DNA of 64,000 bases from Rheinheimera sp. (GTDB lineage Bacteria > Pseudomonadota > Gammaproteobacteria > Enterobacterales > Alteromonadaceae): the NCBI RefSeq assembly GCF_030824435.1, contig NZ_JAVBXS010000018.1, positions 62,001 to 126,000 of the forward strand. Reading direction: 5' to 3'. The first letter of the stretch is position 1. Every line of letters starts with the position of its first letter. A model generated the notes under the pieces. The model saw only the letters and a program-made list of their open reading frames with translations, ran no database searches and had not been told where the DNA came from. Positions 16,752 through 25,228 of the stretch are shown here, piece by piece. Position numbers and translations under genes: made by a program.

Positions 16752-19511
16752 ATGAAAAAACCCAGCCTGTTAGCCGCCGCAATAATGGTGGCTTTACTCA
16801 GTGGATGCAGTAAAAAAGACAGCGCGGCACATTATGCCGACGCACAACAATTTCTGCAGAACAATAACTACCCATCGGCGGTGATTGAATTAAAATCGGC
16901 GGTACAACAGGAGCCTGAAAACAAAGACTACCGGCTGGCCCTGGGTAAAGTGCACCTGAAAACCGGCGATGTGCTTGCTGCAGCCAAAGAGCTGGACCGT
17001 GCCTTAAAACTAGGCGCCAACAAAGATGCCGTGGCTGTGCCTTTGTTTAAAAGTTATTACGCTGCCAAAGACAACAAACCCATCCTTGAGCTTTTTGCCA
17101 ATGATAAAGAGGTGAGCGAATCTCAGCACGACTACCTGAATTTGTACCGTGCACTGGTGGAACTTGAGTCTGGCAATAAAGATGAAGCATTGAGCTTTTT
17201 TGATGTGTTGGCACAACAACAACGCAATGCCGATGTTGCAGCTATTGCGCAAGGTTACCTGCAAATTGCCGCAGAGAAACAAGACGTTGCCTTAACGCTG
17301 ATTGCTCAGGTCACTGAGTCCAGTCCGCTGTATAGTGAAGCTTTGTTAATTAAAGCAAGACTGCAGCAGTCGCTTAACCAACATGCAGCTGCTGTGGAGA
17401 GTTTCAGGTTGTATAACGGCCTGATGCCACGTGATTTTATCGCCCGCCTGATGTTAAGCCAGAGTCTGGTTGAGCTGGAAAAATTTGATGAAGCCGATAT
17501 AGAACTGAGCCTTATTCTGAAAGGTTATCCTAATCAGCCTTTGGCGAACTACTTAAAAGCCGTCACTCTATACGAGAAAAAAGATTACACCCAAGCCAAA
17601 GACCATGCTGAGCGCGCTATTAATGCCGGTATGAAAGACAGCAGCACCAGATTACTTGCCGCTTTAAGCGCCATCAATCTGGAATTGCCAGGCCAGGCAT
17701 TGGCACATCTGGATGCCATTAAACATCTATTGCCTGCCAACCCACAACTGGAAACCATGTACGCCGGCTTATTGCTGGACGCTGGCCGGGCTGACGAGGT
17801 GAGTGCTTCGTTGCTGAAAAAAGACATTGGTAACGCTGACTACAAGATGATTGCGGCAACCTCTTATCAGTTGCTGAAACAAGGTTCATTAACTGCCGCC
17901 CAACAACTGATTGAAAAGTATGACCAATCAAAACCAACGGACAACGCCACCCGAACCATTATGGCGACTGTGAAGTTGGGTGTGGAAAGTTTAAGGGAAC
18001 AAGGGGTATCTGAGCTGGAAGATGTTCTGGCTGCAGATCCTTCCCAGGACAAAACCCGCATTATTCTGGCGCAAACCTACATCCGTATGGGGAAATTTGA
18101 CAAAGCCCGCGCCCTTGCCGATCAATGGCTGAAAGAAGAAAAATCTGCACTTTTAGCATATAACTTAAAAGGTTATGTCGATTTATTGCAAAACAATAAT
18201 AAAAGTGCCAGCGAGATGCTGGAAAAAGCGCAGGCGGTCAGCGCCAACAACCCATTTACACTGATGCTGCAGGCAATGGTTGCGATTAAAGAAAAACAAT
18301 TGCCGGAATCGGCAAAATTACTCGAAAAAGCGCTGGAGTCGGATCCAAGTTACGTGCCTGCCCTGTCGCAATATTATGCCGTCAGCAAAGAGCTGAATGA
18401 AGCAAACAAGGCAGTTGCCAAAGCTGAACAAATGCTCAAAGCCAACCCAGATAACAATGATATTCGCTTAACTACGGCAGCCATTTATTTATCTGAAAAA
18501 AATGCTGCAGCCACAGTAGCTACCCTGACTGACGCAGCGGCCAAGTTTAAAGATAAACCGCCAATGTATTGGGCTTTGTTATTAAACGCCCATGCTGAGC
18601 TGAAAAACAAACAGCAGGTGCTAGCCATTTCAAGGGAATGGGTGCAATACAGCCCGAACTCTGTTGATGCTGAGCTTTCGTACGCGAGCGCACTGGCCCA
18701 GAGTGGAGAAATGGCCAGAGCTGTTGAAATTATTGATAAACACCTGAAAACCAACCCAAACAGCCCGGTACTGCTCAGAAGTAAAGCTGCTTATCTGGCC
18801 GATCTAAAAGACTATAGCGGTGCTTTAAAAACAATAGCGCTGCTCGGCGATGAAGAGAATAACAAAGCCAGCGTGTTATATCTGAAAGGTCGTTTGCTGG
18901 CAAAAAGTGGTGAAACGACCAATGCAATGGCAGCACTTGAACAAAGTTATCAGAAAGAGCCAAATCCGGCGGCGCTGGCTGCTTTGGCTGAACTGACAGC
19001 TTCACAAAAATCCTTAACTGCAGCTGCAGCTCTGATTAAACAACATATTGACACCCATGGCGCAAACGCTGCACTGCAGGGTTTATATGCCAACTATATG
19101 CTGTCGGAAAAACCGGAAGAATCGTTAAAAACGTATCAGGATATTCTGAGTAAAAATGCCAATGATTATGTGGTGTTAAATAACTATGCCTGGTTGCTGG
19201 CCGAGCAAGGCAAAGCAGAAGAAGCCGCTGTGCATATTGAAAAAGCATTAAAGCTGGCACCACGCCATCCGGATGTACTGGACACTCATGGCAAGATTTT
19301 ATTAAAGCTTGGGAAATCGTCAGAGGCAGAAGCTGCATTCGCAACTTCACTTGAGATCCGGCCAAATAATGTGGACGTAAAATTAAATCATGCCGAAGCT
19401 TTGATTAAAAATGGCGATAAAAACAAAGCGTTGGCACAGTTGAGCAGCATAGAAACCACTGATGAAGCGGCGTTAAAACGCAAAGCGGAACTGGAAGCTC
19501 AGGCAAAATAG
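16752..19511 (+). CDS. prsT: PEP-CTERM system TPR-repeat lipoprotein PrsT
   Basis: A 919-residue lipoprotein. The signal peptide ends in the lipobox LLSGC (Cys near residue 19); the rest is a long array of about 20 TPR units such as NNYPSAVIELKSAVQQEP and GKAEEAAVHIEKALKLAPRH. The pattern and length match PrsT, a marker of PEP-CTERM/exosortase loci, which probably acts as an outer-membrane or periplasmic scaffold in EPS export, as other TPR proteins do. GGAG 8 nt before ATG supports the start. An intrinsic terminator follows 21 bp after the stop, ending this transcription unit. Confidence 0.9.
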   Translation: MKKPSLLAAAIMVALLSGCSKKDSAAHYADAQQFLQNNNYPSAVIELKSAVQQEPENKDYRLALGKVHLKTGDVLAAAKELDRALKLGANKDAVAVPLFKSYYAAKDNKPILELFANDKEVSESQHDYLNLYRALVELESGNKDEALSFFDVLAQQQRNADVAAIAQGYLQIAAEKQDVALTLIAQVTESSPLYSEALLIKARLQQSLNQHAAAVESFRLYNGLMPRDFIARLMLSQSLVELEKFDEADIELSLILKGYPNQPLANYLKAVTLYEKKDYTQAKDHAERAINAGMKDSSTRLLAALSAINLELPGQALAHLDAIKHLLPANPQLETMYAGLLLDAGRADEVSASLLKKDIGNADYKMIAATSYQLLKQGSLTAAQQLIEKYDQSKPTDNATRTIMATVKLGVESLREQGVSELEDVLAADPSQDKTRIILAQTYIRMGKFDKARALADQWLKEEKSALLAYNLKGYVDLLQNNNKSASEMLEKAQAVSANNPFTLMLQAMVAIKEKQLPESAKLLEKALESDPSYVPALSQYYAVSKELNEANKAVAKAEQMLKANPDNNDIRLTTAAIYLSEKNAAATVATLTDAAAKFKDKPPMYWALLLNAHAELKNKQQVLAISREWVQYSPNSVDAELSYASALAQSGEMARAVEIIDKHLKTNPNSPVLLRSKAAYLADLKDYSGALKTIALLGDEENNKASVLYLKGRLLAKSGETTNAMAALEQSYQKEPNPAALAALAELTASQKSLTAAAALIKQHIDTHGANAALQGLYANYMLSEKPEESLKTYQDILSKNANDYVVLNNYAWLLAEQGKAEEAAVHIEKALKLAPRHPDVLDTHGKILLKLGKSSEAEAAFATSLEIRPNNVDVKLNHAEALIKNGDKNKALAQLSSIETTDEAALKRKAELEAQAK

Positions 19512-19532
19512 CCTGTTAATTTTGCTGAAAAT

Positions 19533-19556
19533 GGGCCCATTACGGGCCCTTTTTAT
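19533..19556 (+). terminator. Rho-independent terminator after prsT
   Basis: GGGCCC, a 5-nt loop and GGGCCC are followed by a run of T. It sits 21 bp beyond the prsT stop on the coding strand. Confidence 0.85.
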
Positions 19557-20250
19557 TGTAAATTTAAAACCACCGCCTATGTCGCTGGTTTATTACCAAC
19601 TCAGCCAGCCTGGTCCCATGGTTTTGCCACAGGCACTGCAGGCGTTATATTTTCCGGTCCGTCTTTTAGGATTTCACTGCTGTTTAGCTGGCACGCCTAC
19701 CCTAAGCAAATATTGAGTATTGAGCTGAGTTTTGTTTTACTGATTTTTTGATTTTTGTAAGATCAAACCTGGTTATTGAATGTTTGCTAAAACTTGCAAG
19801 CTCCAGCTGTATTTCTCAAATCAAGCTGTTTCCGACACTCGACCTGTACAAAGCTGATTTGTTTACGGAACACTGTTTAAGCCTGCATCTGTACCTGGCT
19901 GTAGTCATGCCAATCTACTCCTTCGTTGTGTGGCCAGAAATAATAGCTAAACAATGACACCCGCATAACTGACGAAATATTGTATTAATGGCTCAACATC
20001 ACAACAAAATCCAGCTAACTGTTAGCAGAAATATAAAACACAACAGTAACGTAGCATAACAATCATCATTTAAAGTACAAACAAGCAGAATAAAGATATA
20101 ACAGCAGCGCACATCACTATACATCATAAAGAGCGGCATAATGATAATCAGAAAGGAGGGTTCTGGCTAAAGTTGCTTTGGATGCGCATTGATCAACTTT
20201 GATACCAGAATCTGTTGTTCAATTTCTCTGAGTAAAGGTAAATATAAAAA
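19557..20250. other. Gene-free AT-rich region between prsT and the PEP-CTERM gene
   Basis: Roughly 700 bp without a convincing gene: the short open frames start with TTG or lack a ribosome-binding site and match no family I know. It does hold an extended hairpin at 20161-20210, preceded by an AAAGGAGGG ribosome-site-like motif with no suitable start codon after it. No complete sigma-54 site was found here: a TGGCACG at about 19689 lacks the -12 element. It may be degenerate sequence or host a small RNA. Confidence 0.5.
20161..20210. ncRNA. Extended two-part stem-loop, possible small RNA or regulatory structure
   Basis: TTCTGG (20161-20166) pairs with CCAGAA (20205-20210), and AAAGTTG (20169-20175) pairs with CAACTTT (20194-20200), separated by an asymmetric internal loop. 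The 18-nt apical loop contains the palindrome ATGCGCAT. It is not followed by a U-tract, so it is not an ordinary terminator. A small RNA, a mobile-element remnant or chance are all possible. Confidence 0.3.
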
Positions 20251-20273
20251 AACCACCTTGATGGGAGGTGGTT
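20251..20273. terminator. Hairpin, candidate terminator
   Basis: AACCACCT and AGGTGGTT form an 8-bp stem with a 7-nt loop. An A-rich run precedes it, which reads as a T-run on the minus strand, so it could act as a second terminator for the PEP-CTERM transcript. Confidence 0.55.
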
Positions 20274-20285
20274 TCAATTGACAAT

Positions 20286-20314
20286 AAAAAAGCCAGCTAA
20301 AGCTGGCTTTTTTA
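20286..20314. terminator. Bidirectional terminator after the PEP-CTERM gene
   Basis: AGCCAGC, a TAAA loop and GCTGGCT are flanked by an A-run on the left and a T-run on the right, so the structure terminates in both directions. It lies just beyond the stop of the minus-strand PEP-CTERM gene. Confidence 0.85.
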
Positions 20315-20327
20315 TTTGTTTAGCTTA

Positions 20328-21221
20328 TTAAGCTTGTTTTCTGCGGCTTAAACCTAAGCCCAGTAAACCTAAACCTAAGATAGCGATTGACGTTGGTTCT
20401 GGCACATCAAATGCCAGTGAACCATCGTGCAGTGCGCGAGCTAAAGTGAAAGTTTTAGTCACTGGGTTGTAACCGGTAACCGCTGGTAAAGCTGCTACGT
20501 TTTGGTCAACCAGGAACTGGAAGTTTTGTTGTTTGCCATCAAGCGCCAACATATCGTGAATATCACGGAATGACATGTTGCTACCAAGATATTCGGTGTT
20601 AAAAATGTCACCGGCAACAACACCATTGATGCTGTCAGTTGTATTGAAGTTGCTCAGGTAACCATTCAGGATAGTAGCACTTGGAATGTTGCCACCGTTG
20701 GTTACGTTCATGTCAAACAGACGTGTGAAACAGTTAATGTTGTTCGCACCGGCACATGCACCAACGTTAGTTGTTGCATAAAAAGAGATGGTACCACTAA
20801 CCCAGTTCACACCACCAAAACCGTCAATTACACCAGTCAGGTTGTTAAAACCAAAGCTCAGTTCCCAGCCAGATTTATAACCATTGTTGCTTGGACCAAA
20901 TGCGCCAAACTCTTGTGGTAAAAATGAGCTGATAGAGTTGTTACCATACTGGGCGATAAAGTTGTTAAAACCTGAACCTAACAAGCCACCTGATGAAGTG
21001 ATTACATCACCGGCATCGATAGTAAAGTTGTTGTTTGAGTCAAACACTTGTGACCAAGAGTTATAGTTGAACTGTAACTCTTCCAACCAACCTGTTGTGG
21101 TAGTACCGGCAGCAGTGTTTGCATTTCCACCATAATCAGCACCGATGTCGATGTAGATTGGTTGAGCTACAACTGGAGCTGCTAACAGTGCGCCTACGAG
21201 GGCTAAAGCTTTAAATTTCAT
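20328..21221 (-). CDS. PEP-CTERM sorting-domain protein, exported
   Basis: A 297-residue exported protein. Residues 1-19 are a Sec signal peptide (ALALVGALLAAPVVAQ). The mature part is rich in Asn, Gly, Ser and Phe. The C-terminus (from about 273) is the sorting signal VPEPTSIAILGLGLLGLGLS followed by RRKQA: a VPEP motif, a transmembrane helix and a basic tail, as recognised and cleaved by exosortase. The middle resembles no enzyme I recognise; such proteins are surface or matrix components. AGGAG 8-9 nt before the ATG fixes the start. Transcription most likely begins at the sigma-54 promoter 57-71 bp upstream, linking it to PrsK/PrsR. It lies alone between terminators. Confidence 0.9.
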   Translation of the reverse strand: MKFKALALVGALLAAPVVAQPIYIDIGADYGGNANTAAGTTTTGWLEELQFNYNSWSQVFDSNNNFTIDAGDVITSSGGLLGSGFNNFIAQYGNNSISSFLPQEFGAFGPSNNGYKSGWELSFGFNNLTGVIDGFGGVNWVSGTISFYATTNVGACAGANNINCFTRLFDMNVTNGGNIPSATILNGYLSNFNTTDSINGVVAGDIFNTEYLGSNMSFRDIHDMLALDGKQQNFQFLVDQNVAALPAVTGYNPVTKTFTLARALHDGSLAFDVPEPTSIAILGLGLLGLGLSRRKQA

Positions 21222-21277
21222 ATTCTACTCTCCTGTAAATTCGGGGCGTCGTATTTGTATCTATCTCTCCAGTTAAA

Positions 21278-21292
21278 GCAACATGCGTGCCA
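21278..21292 (-). promoter_or_regulatory. Sigma-54 (RpoN) promoter of the PEP-CTERM gene
   Basis: On the minus strand the sequence reads TGGCACGCATGTTGC, an exact match to the -24/-12 consensus TGGCAC-N5-TTGC with correct GG-GC spacing. The expected start of transcription is about 12 nt further on (near 21266), leaving a 5' leader of about 45 nt before the ATG. The sigma-54 activator PrsR is encoded 6 kb away. The inverted repeat AGGATTTT (21315-21322)/AAAATCCT (21348-21355), at about -50 to -90, is a candidate activator site, weakly supported. Confidence 0.88.
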
Positions 21293-21550
21293 TATATTAT
21301 CTTATTGTTTCTAAAGGATTTTATTATGTGAGCGATATGGGGTGATAAAAATCCTGACAGATCTTGACCGACAACTTTATAAGTTAAGCAATCAAAAAAA
21401 CCGTTCAGCATGGCAATAGTCGCTACAAAAACACCCGAGGTGCGCGGATTCATTCACAATACAGCAACAGCAAGGGCGTTATCGCGATACCCGGTGTAGA
21501 CAGCCAAACAGCACTTTGCATGACGATAAAGCGGAGTTTTAAACAGATAA
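21293..21550. other. Upstream regulatory region of the PEP-CTERM gene
   Basis: The 379-bp gap between the PEP-CTERM start and the thiF-like stop holds the sigma-54 promoter, a 5' leader, the AGGATTTT/AAAATCCT inverted repeat and the thiF-side terminator. The remaining sequence shows no gene; a possible 80-codon frame on the minus strand overlaps the promoter and has no family features. Confidence 0.5.
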
Positions 21551-21578
21551 AAAAAGCCAAAACTAAGTTTGGCTTTTT
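21551..21578. terminator. Bidirectional terminator after the thiF-like gene
   Basis: AAAAAGCCAAA and TTTGGCTTTTT form a perfect stem with a 6-nt loop and T-runs on either strand, 23 bp past the stop of the minus-strand thiF-like gene. Confidence 0.83.
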
Positions 21579-21600
21579 ATTGATGTCATTTAAGCTGGCA

Positions 21601-22503
21601 TCAACTCATCTGCAGAATTTTTTTCAATCGCCAGAACATATACTTTTGCAGAGGGTTGTTGTTACCGAAAGGACGCCAGGTTTTAATAAGTTTGTTGCGG
21701 TATGCGTCAAAGTGTAACCCTCTTGGTGCACATATCACTTCACCTCTTTTAAGAATAATTTTCAGTACATTGGTGCAAAGTACACCGGCGGCCAACGAAA
21801 TCCCCATGCAAGTTGAAGGAACTTTCTTTTTAAAAAAGTTCACCGAACTGCGCTCGACCAGATAATGTCTTTGTTGCACTGAGGGTGAGACACCAATGAC
21901 AAAACGCATAATATTGTCGCTGAAGATCTGCTGTTTTTGCGCATCTGTCGCGTCAGCTGGTGTCTCTTGCATACAAAAATATTCTTCAAACGTCATTTGA
22001 CCCGGCATAAATACCAGCATTGCTGTGCCCATTCCCATTGGAGCCGCCGTGATACAAGGTATGCCTTTTTCATAACAACGCTGAAAAACCTTGCGTCTGA
22101 TTTCTAACGCAAAAATGTCAAGACTATCAATATAAACCGAGACGCCATCTAAAAATTCTTCAATATTGGCTTCACTGATGCCTGTATTAAAGTTTTGGAT
22201 TTGCGCTTCAGGATTAATATTACGCAGCGTTTGTTCCATCACTTCGGCTTTTGGTAAGCCCAAAGTGAGCATAGATGCACCAGCCTGCCGGTTGAAGTTT
22301 GGTACGTCGTAAGTATCTAAATCTGAAATATTAAAACGGGAAATCCCCAGTCGGGCACAAACTATGGCGTGGTCGCCACCAACGCCACCCAGACCGCCTA
22401 TCGCGACTTTGGTATTACGTAAAATTTGTTGTTCTTCAGCAGTGACCCAGCCGATATTTCTGGAAAAAGCCTCGTTGTAATCAAATTTATATTCTGTCAC
22501 CAC
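21601..22503 (-). CDS. ThiF/HesA-family E1-like adenylyltransferase
   Basis: A 300-residue protein with the ThiF/MoeB Rossmann core: GGLGGVGG at residues 36-43 binds ATP, and DLDTYDVPNFNRQ at 61-73 carries the Asp and Arg residues that activate a C-terminal carboxylate. The zinc-binding CxxC pairs of MoeB and ThiF are absent. Family members adenylate a ubiquitin-like protein, a carrier or a peptide carboxylate; no ubiquitin-like partner is encoded nearby, so the substrate is unknown. GTG start with GGAG 7 nt upstream. It lies 28 bp downstream of the GNAT acyltransferase gene on the same strand and is probably co-transcribed, suggesting joint modification of one molecule. Confidence 0.8.
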   Translation of the reverse strand: MVTEYKFDYNEAFSRNIGWVTAEEQQILRNTKVAIGGLGGVGGDHAIVCARLGISRFNISDLDTYDVPNFNRQAGASMLTLGLPKAEVMEQTLRNINPEAQIQNFNTGISEANIEEFLDGVSVYIDSLDIFALEIRRKVFQRCYEKGIPCITAAPMGMGTAMLVFMPGQMTFEEYFCMQETPADATDAQKQQIFSDNIMRFVIGVSPSVQQRHYLVERSSVNFFKKKVPSTCMGISLAAGVLCTNVLKIILKRGEVICAPRGLHFDAYRNKLIKTWRPFGNNNPLQKYMFWRLKKILQMS

Positions 22504-22531
22504 ACCACTCCATAGCAGTTATCTGCCGCAG

Positions 22532-23392
22532 TTAAACTATCGCCAGTACAGCACCGAAATAACCATCTTCAGATTCAGATTTTTCCGTTTCGGTATGGAA
22601 CAGATCGTACTCTACGGCTTCAAGCAACTTCAAATAACCTGAACTCATTGATTTTTTTAGGGTTCTTGAGTCTATGTAATAAGGTGCTCTTTGGCCATGA
22701 AATTCTATTGTATCGCCAATTTTTGTGAAGTTAATTCCCACAAAACTCAGACTACGCGCCAGTCGCGGTTCCATCATCACAAAGGTGTGATACCGTTTTG
22801 TTTTGTATGACATTGCTGCTGCCGCCATATAGAGGCAGATAGCAATGTAAGGGAAGCATCTTAGCTCAGTTGCCGAAAATACTGTTTCATCAATAGCACC
22901 AGTCGCAACCCCAGCAAACTTATCAATCTGACGTTTACGAAAAGCAGCAGGCACCGCCAATCTGGACATTTCGCAAATTTCATTTCTGGCAAAGTTCCGC
23001 GGGTGCAATTTTGTGTCTGTCACTGCATGCAGGCAAAACTTTTCCATCGGCAATAATTGGTCTTCACCGGCCGATGTAATGAGTCTTACTGTACCTGCAA
23101 GCTGATCTGAGCTCAGGTGACGAATAAAACAGTGTATCGCTCTGGGATCAAATTCGTCGAATTCTTCATATCCCTGGCGCACGTCTTCAAAATGAAGTTC
23201 TTCACAATAGACCTGATGTCTTAGCTTATAAACTTCGCGCCGGAGATCATCAGATTTTGCAATCTGTGGTTTTAAATACATCGAAAAATGCTCGGAAATG
23301 GAGTTTGCTTCATTACTGGCCAGCGAAGAAATTGCCTTTTTAACAATACCACCGATGATTGGCTTATCCACTAAGCTCTTCAGCTGTTTCAT
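22532..23392 (-). CDS. PEP-CTERM/exosortase system-associated GNAT acyltransferase
   Basis: A 286-residue protein of the N-acyl amino acid synthase/autoinducer-synthase-like GNAT group found near exosortases. LRREVYKLRHQVYCEELHFE (about residues 50-69) is the typical N-terminal helix. FDEFDPRAIHCFIRH and LAGTVRLI form the core strands, and NEICEMSRLAVPAAFRKRQ (about 146-164) is the acetyl/acyl-donor binding region. By family, it would transfer an acyl chain from an acyl carrier protein to an amine; the free-standing ACP near 16.5 kb is a candidate donor, by inference. It is upstream of the ThiF-like gene on the same strand. Confidence 0.83.
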   Translation of the reverse strand: MKQLKSLVDKPIIGGIVKKAISSLASNEANSISEHFSMYLKPQIAKSDDLRREVYKLRHQVYCEELHFEDVRQGYEEFDEFDPRAIHCFIRHLSSDQLAGTVRLITSAGEDQLLPMEKFCLHAVTDTKLHPRNFARNEICEMSRLAVPAAFRKRQIDKFAGVATGAIDETVFSATELRCFPYIAICLYMAAAAMSYKTKRYHTFVMMEPRLARSLSFVGINFTKIGDTIEFHGQRAPYYIDSRTLKKSMSSGYLKLLEAVEYDLFHTETEKSESEDGYFGAVLAIV

Positions 23393-23476
23393 AAAATTCC
23401 CCGTTTATAGAAAGCTCAGTTACAACTGTAAATTAACTGAACCTGTTTATACTACAAAACATTCAGACATTATGAT

Positions 23477-24340
23477 TTATCGTACTGCTGTTTCAAAAAT
23501 ATAACTCTTCAACTTGATTGGGATCACTGAAAATGCAGTGATATAGCCAATTTCGTACAGCCGTTCTTTTTCTTCACTGGTCATATCAAACTTCACTGAC
23601 GAAATATTACCGGTGTTGATGACAATAGTGTTATGCCAGTACTGTGCATGGACGTACTCTCGCGACATCGCATTCATAAAAGTTTGGATCAACATCAGCA
23701 CGTAGGACACTAATGGTAAAAACCTTCGTCTTGGCACAGGGCGATGTTCACTTTCGCTTTTCAGACGAAAACATATGACCGGAACACCGTGCGACGACCA
23801 ATCCTGGTGCAAGGCATCTTCAGCCAGTATGACACCATCAGCCATCACGTGATTTTCAAACGTTTTAAACGAAAACAGCAAAGGGATAGACATCGAATAT
23901 CTGACTGCAGCAGAAACTTTTAAATCCGGCGTATTAATCCTGTTAAATACCACAGGACCGCCACCATTAATATCTGTTGCCAGTACATGTAAATCCAGTT
24001 TCATGTCGCTGAAAGTTTGACCTTCCAACTGATTATCTATCCATTGTTCGAAAATGTCACCACTGGAAAGCCCGCCTGTTCGCAAAAGATTCAACAATGA
24101 GAAGCCACGAAACTGTTTAAAATCTGTTTCAATAGCTAACATTTTCATTTCTTTCATTGTCTTACCGGATGCGAGCAATGCCGCTACTATGCTGCCACCG
24201 GAAACTCCGACCACGTGTTTAAACTCTAAATTAAGCTCAGCTAATGCATTCAGGATACCAATGTAGCAGGGTAGACGGGTTCCGCCTCCGGAAAAAATAG
24301 GAACAATTTCTTTTGTTGTAAGTTCTGTATGCAACGACAC
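23477..24340 (-). CDS. Patatin-like phospholipase
   Basis: A patatin-fold lipid acyl hydrolase of about 287 residues. The oxyanion-hole loop SGGGTR is at residues 17-22, the nucleophile elbow GVSGG with Ser47 follows, and the dyad Asp is in MADGV (about residue 167). I start at GTG 24340, where AGGA lies 7 nt upstream and the domain begins soon after. A longer frame from TTG 24481 would put its start 3 bp from the divergent protease gene and leave no promoter. It may release fatty acids from a phospholipid or from a product of the neighbouring acyltransferase. A gap of 84 bp separates it from that gene. Confidence 0.78.
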   Translation of the reverse strand: MSLHTELTTKEIVPIFSGGGTRLPCYIGILNALAELNLEFKHVVGVSGGSIVAALLASGKTMKEMKMLAIETDFKQFRGFSLLNLLRTGGLSSGDIFEQWIDNQLEGQTFSDMKLDLHVLATDINGGGPVVFNRINTPDLKVSAAVRYSMSIPLLFSFKTFENHVMADGVILAEDALHQDWSSHGVPVICFRLKSESEHRPVPRRRFLPLVSYVLMLIQTFMNAMSREYVHAQYWHNTIVINTGNISSVKFDMTSEEKERLYEIGYITAFSVIPIKLKSYIFETAVR

Positions 24341-24484
24341 CTGTAAGTCCTCTGTTGCGAACGCCGTCTGACAGTCTGAATGAGTATGATCGAATTTGCT
24401 AAAGTTGCGAATTTCATTTCCAGCTAATAAAGCAACAGTTACACTGTAAAAATCGTGGTTTACATCAGTACTTAAGGACAAAAT

Positions 24485-25228
24485 ATGATACGGATCATTC
24501 TGTTATTTTTATTCATTGTGACATCTGATGTAGAATCAGCTGAACTTTCAAAGTTGATACCACAGATCAAGCCCTCAGTTGTTGCAATTGCTGTTTACAA
24601 TCCCACATCAGCACCACGTCTGAAGCTTATTGGTAGTGGCTTTGCGGTTGCACCTGGCAACAGGATTGCAACCAACTTTCATGTTGTTGAAAAAGTGCTC
24701 GACATCACAAAAAACGAAAGTTATGTGGTGTTGTCAGGGCACGGAGCGCAACCACAAATGCATCAAATCCTGCAAATAAGTTCCAGCAGAGAACATGATT
24801 TAGCATTGCTTCAAATTGGCAAAAATTTGCCTTTTCTTGAACTTGCCGCAGACGAAACCGTGGACGAAGGAACTGAAGTTGCATTTACCGGCTATCCAAT
24901 CACAGCGGTGCTTGGACTTTACCCGGCAACCCACAGAGCCATTGTCAGTGCTGTAACCCCTATTGCTATCCCGGCGGACCATTCCACCACCTTAAACCCC
25001 AGAACCTTAAGACAGTTGCAACAGCCCTACCCTGTGTACCAGTTAGATGGAACCGCATACCCAGGCAATAGCGGCAGCGCCTTATACCGGCAATCGGACG
25101 GCAAGGTGGTAGCAGTGGTAAATATGGTCTTGGTAAAAGCCAGCCGTGAAGCTGTACTGAGCGACCCGAGCGGTATTACTTTTGCAATTCCGGTTACCCA
25201 TTTAAAACAGCTGATGGTACAACGATAA
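24485..25228 (+). CDS. Secreted trypsin-like serine protease (S1C/HtrA type, no PDZ)
   Basis: A 247-residue exported protease. The signal peptide is IRIILLFLFIVTSDVESAE. The catalytic triad is complete: His66 in TNFHVVEK, Asp105 in EHDLALL and Ser196 in YPGNSGSAL. It has only the protease domain, without PDZ modules. AAGGA 6 nt before the ATG fixes the start. Its stop overlaps the prsK start by one base, so it is co-translated with the sensor kinase. It may work in envelope quality control or in signal generation for PrsK, by inference from position. Confidence 0.83.
   Translation: MIRIILLFLFIVTSDVESAELSKLIPQIKPSVVAIAVYNPTSAPRLKLIGSGFAVAPGNRIATNFHVVEKVLDITKNESYVVLSGHGAQPQMHQILQISSSREHDLALLQIGKNLPFLELAADETVDEGTEVAFTGYPITAVLGLYPATHRAIVSAVTPIAIPADHSTTLNPRTLRQLQQPYPVYQLDGTAYPGNSGSALYRQSDGKVVAVVNMVLVKASREAVLSDPSGITFAIPVTHLKQLMVQR

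Noticed and set aside
19688-19702. TGGCACG motif resembling a sigma-54 -24 element
   Set aside because: The matching -12 TTGC is missing at the correct distance.
19522-19957. Two short plus-strand frames after prsT (64 and 69 codons)
   Set aside because: The first runs through the prsT terminator, the second starts with TTG without a ribosome site, and neither resembles a known protein.
20161-20210. Hairpin considered as an integron attC site
   Set aside because: The GTTRRRY and RYYYAAC core sites at the ends are absent and there is no integrase gene or cassette array.
21211-21453. 80-codon minus-strand frame overlapping the PEP-CTERM start
   Set aside because: It covers the sigma-54 promoter and 5' leader, has no ribosome site and no recognisable domain.
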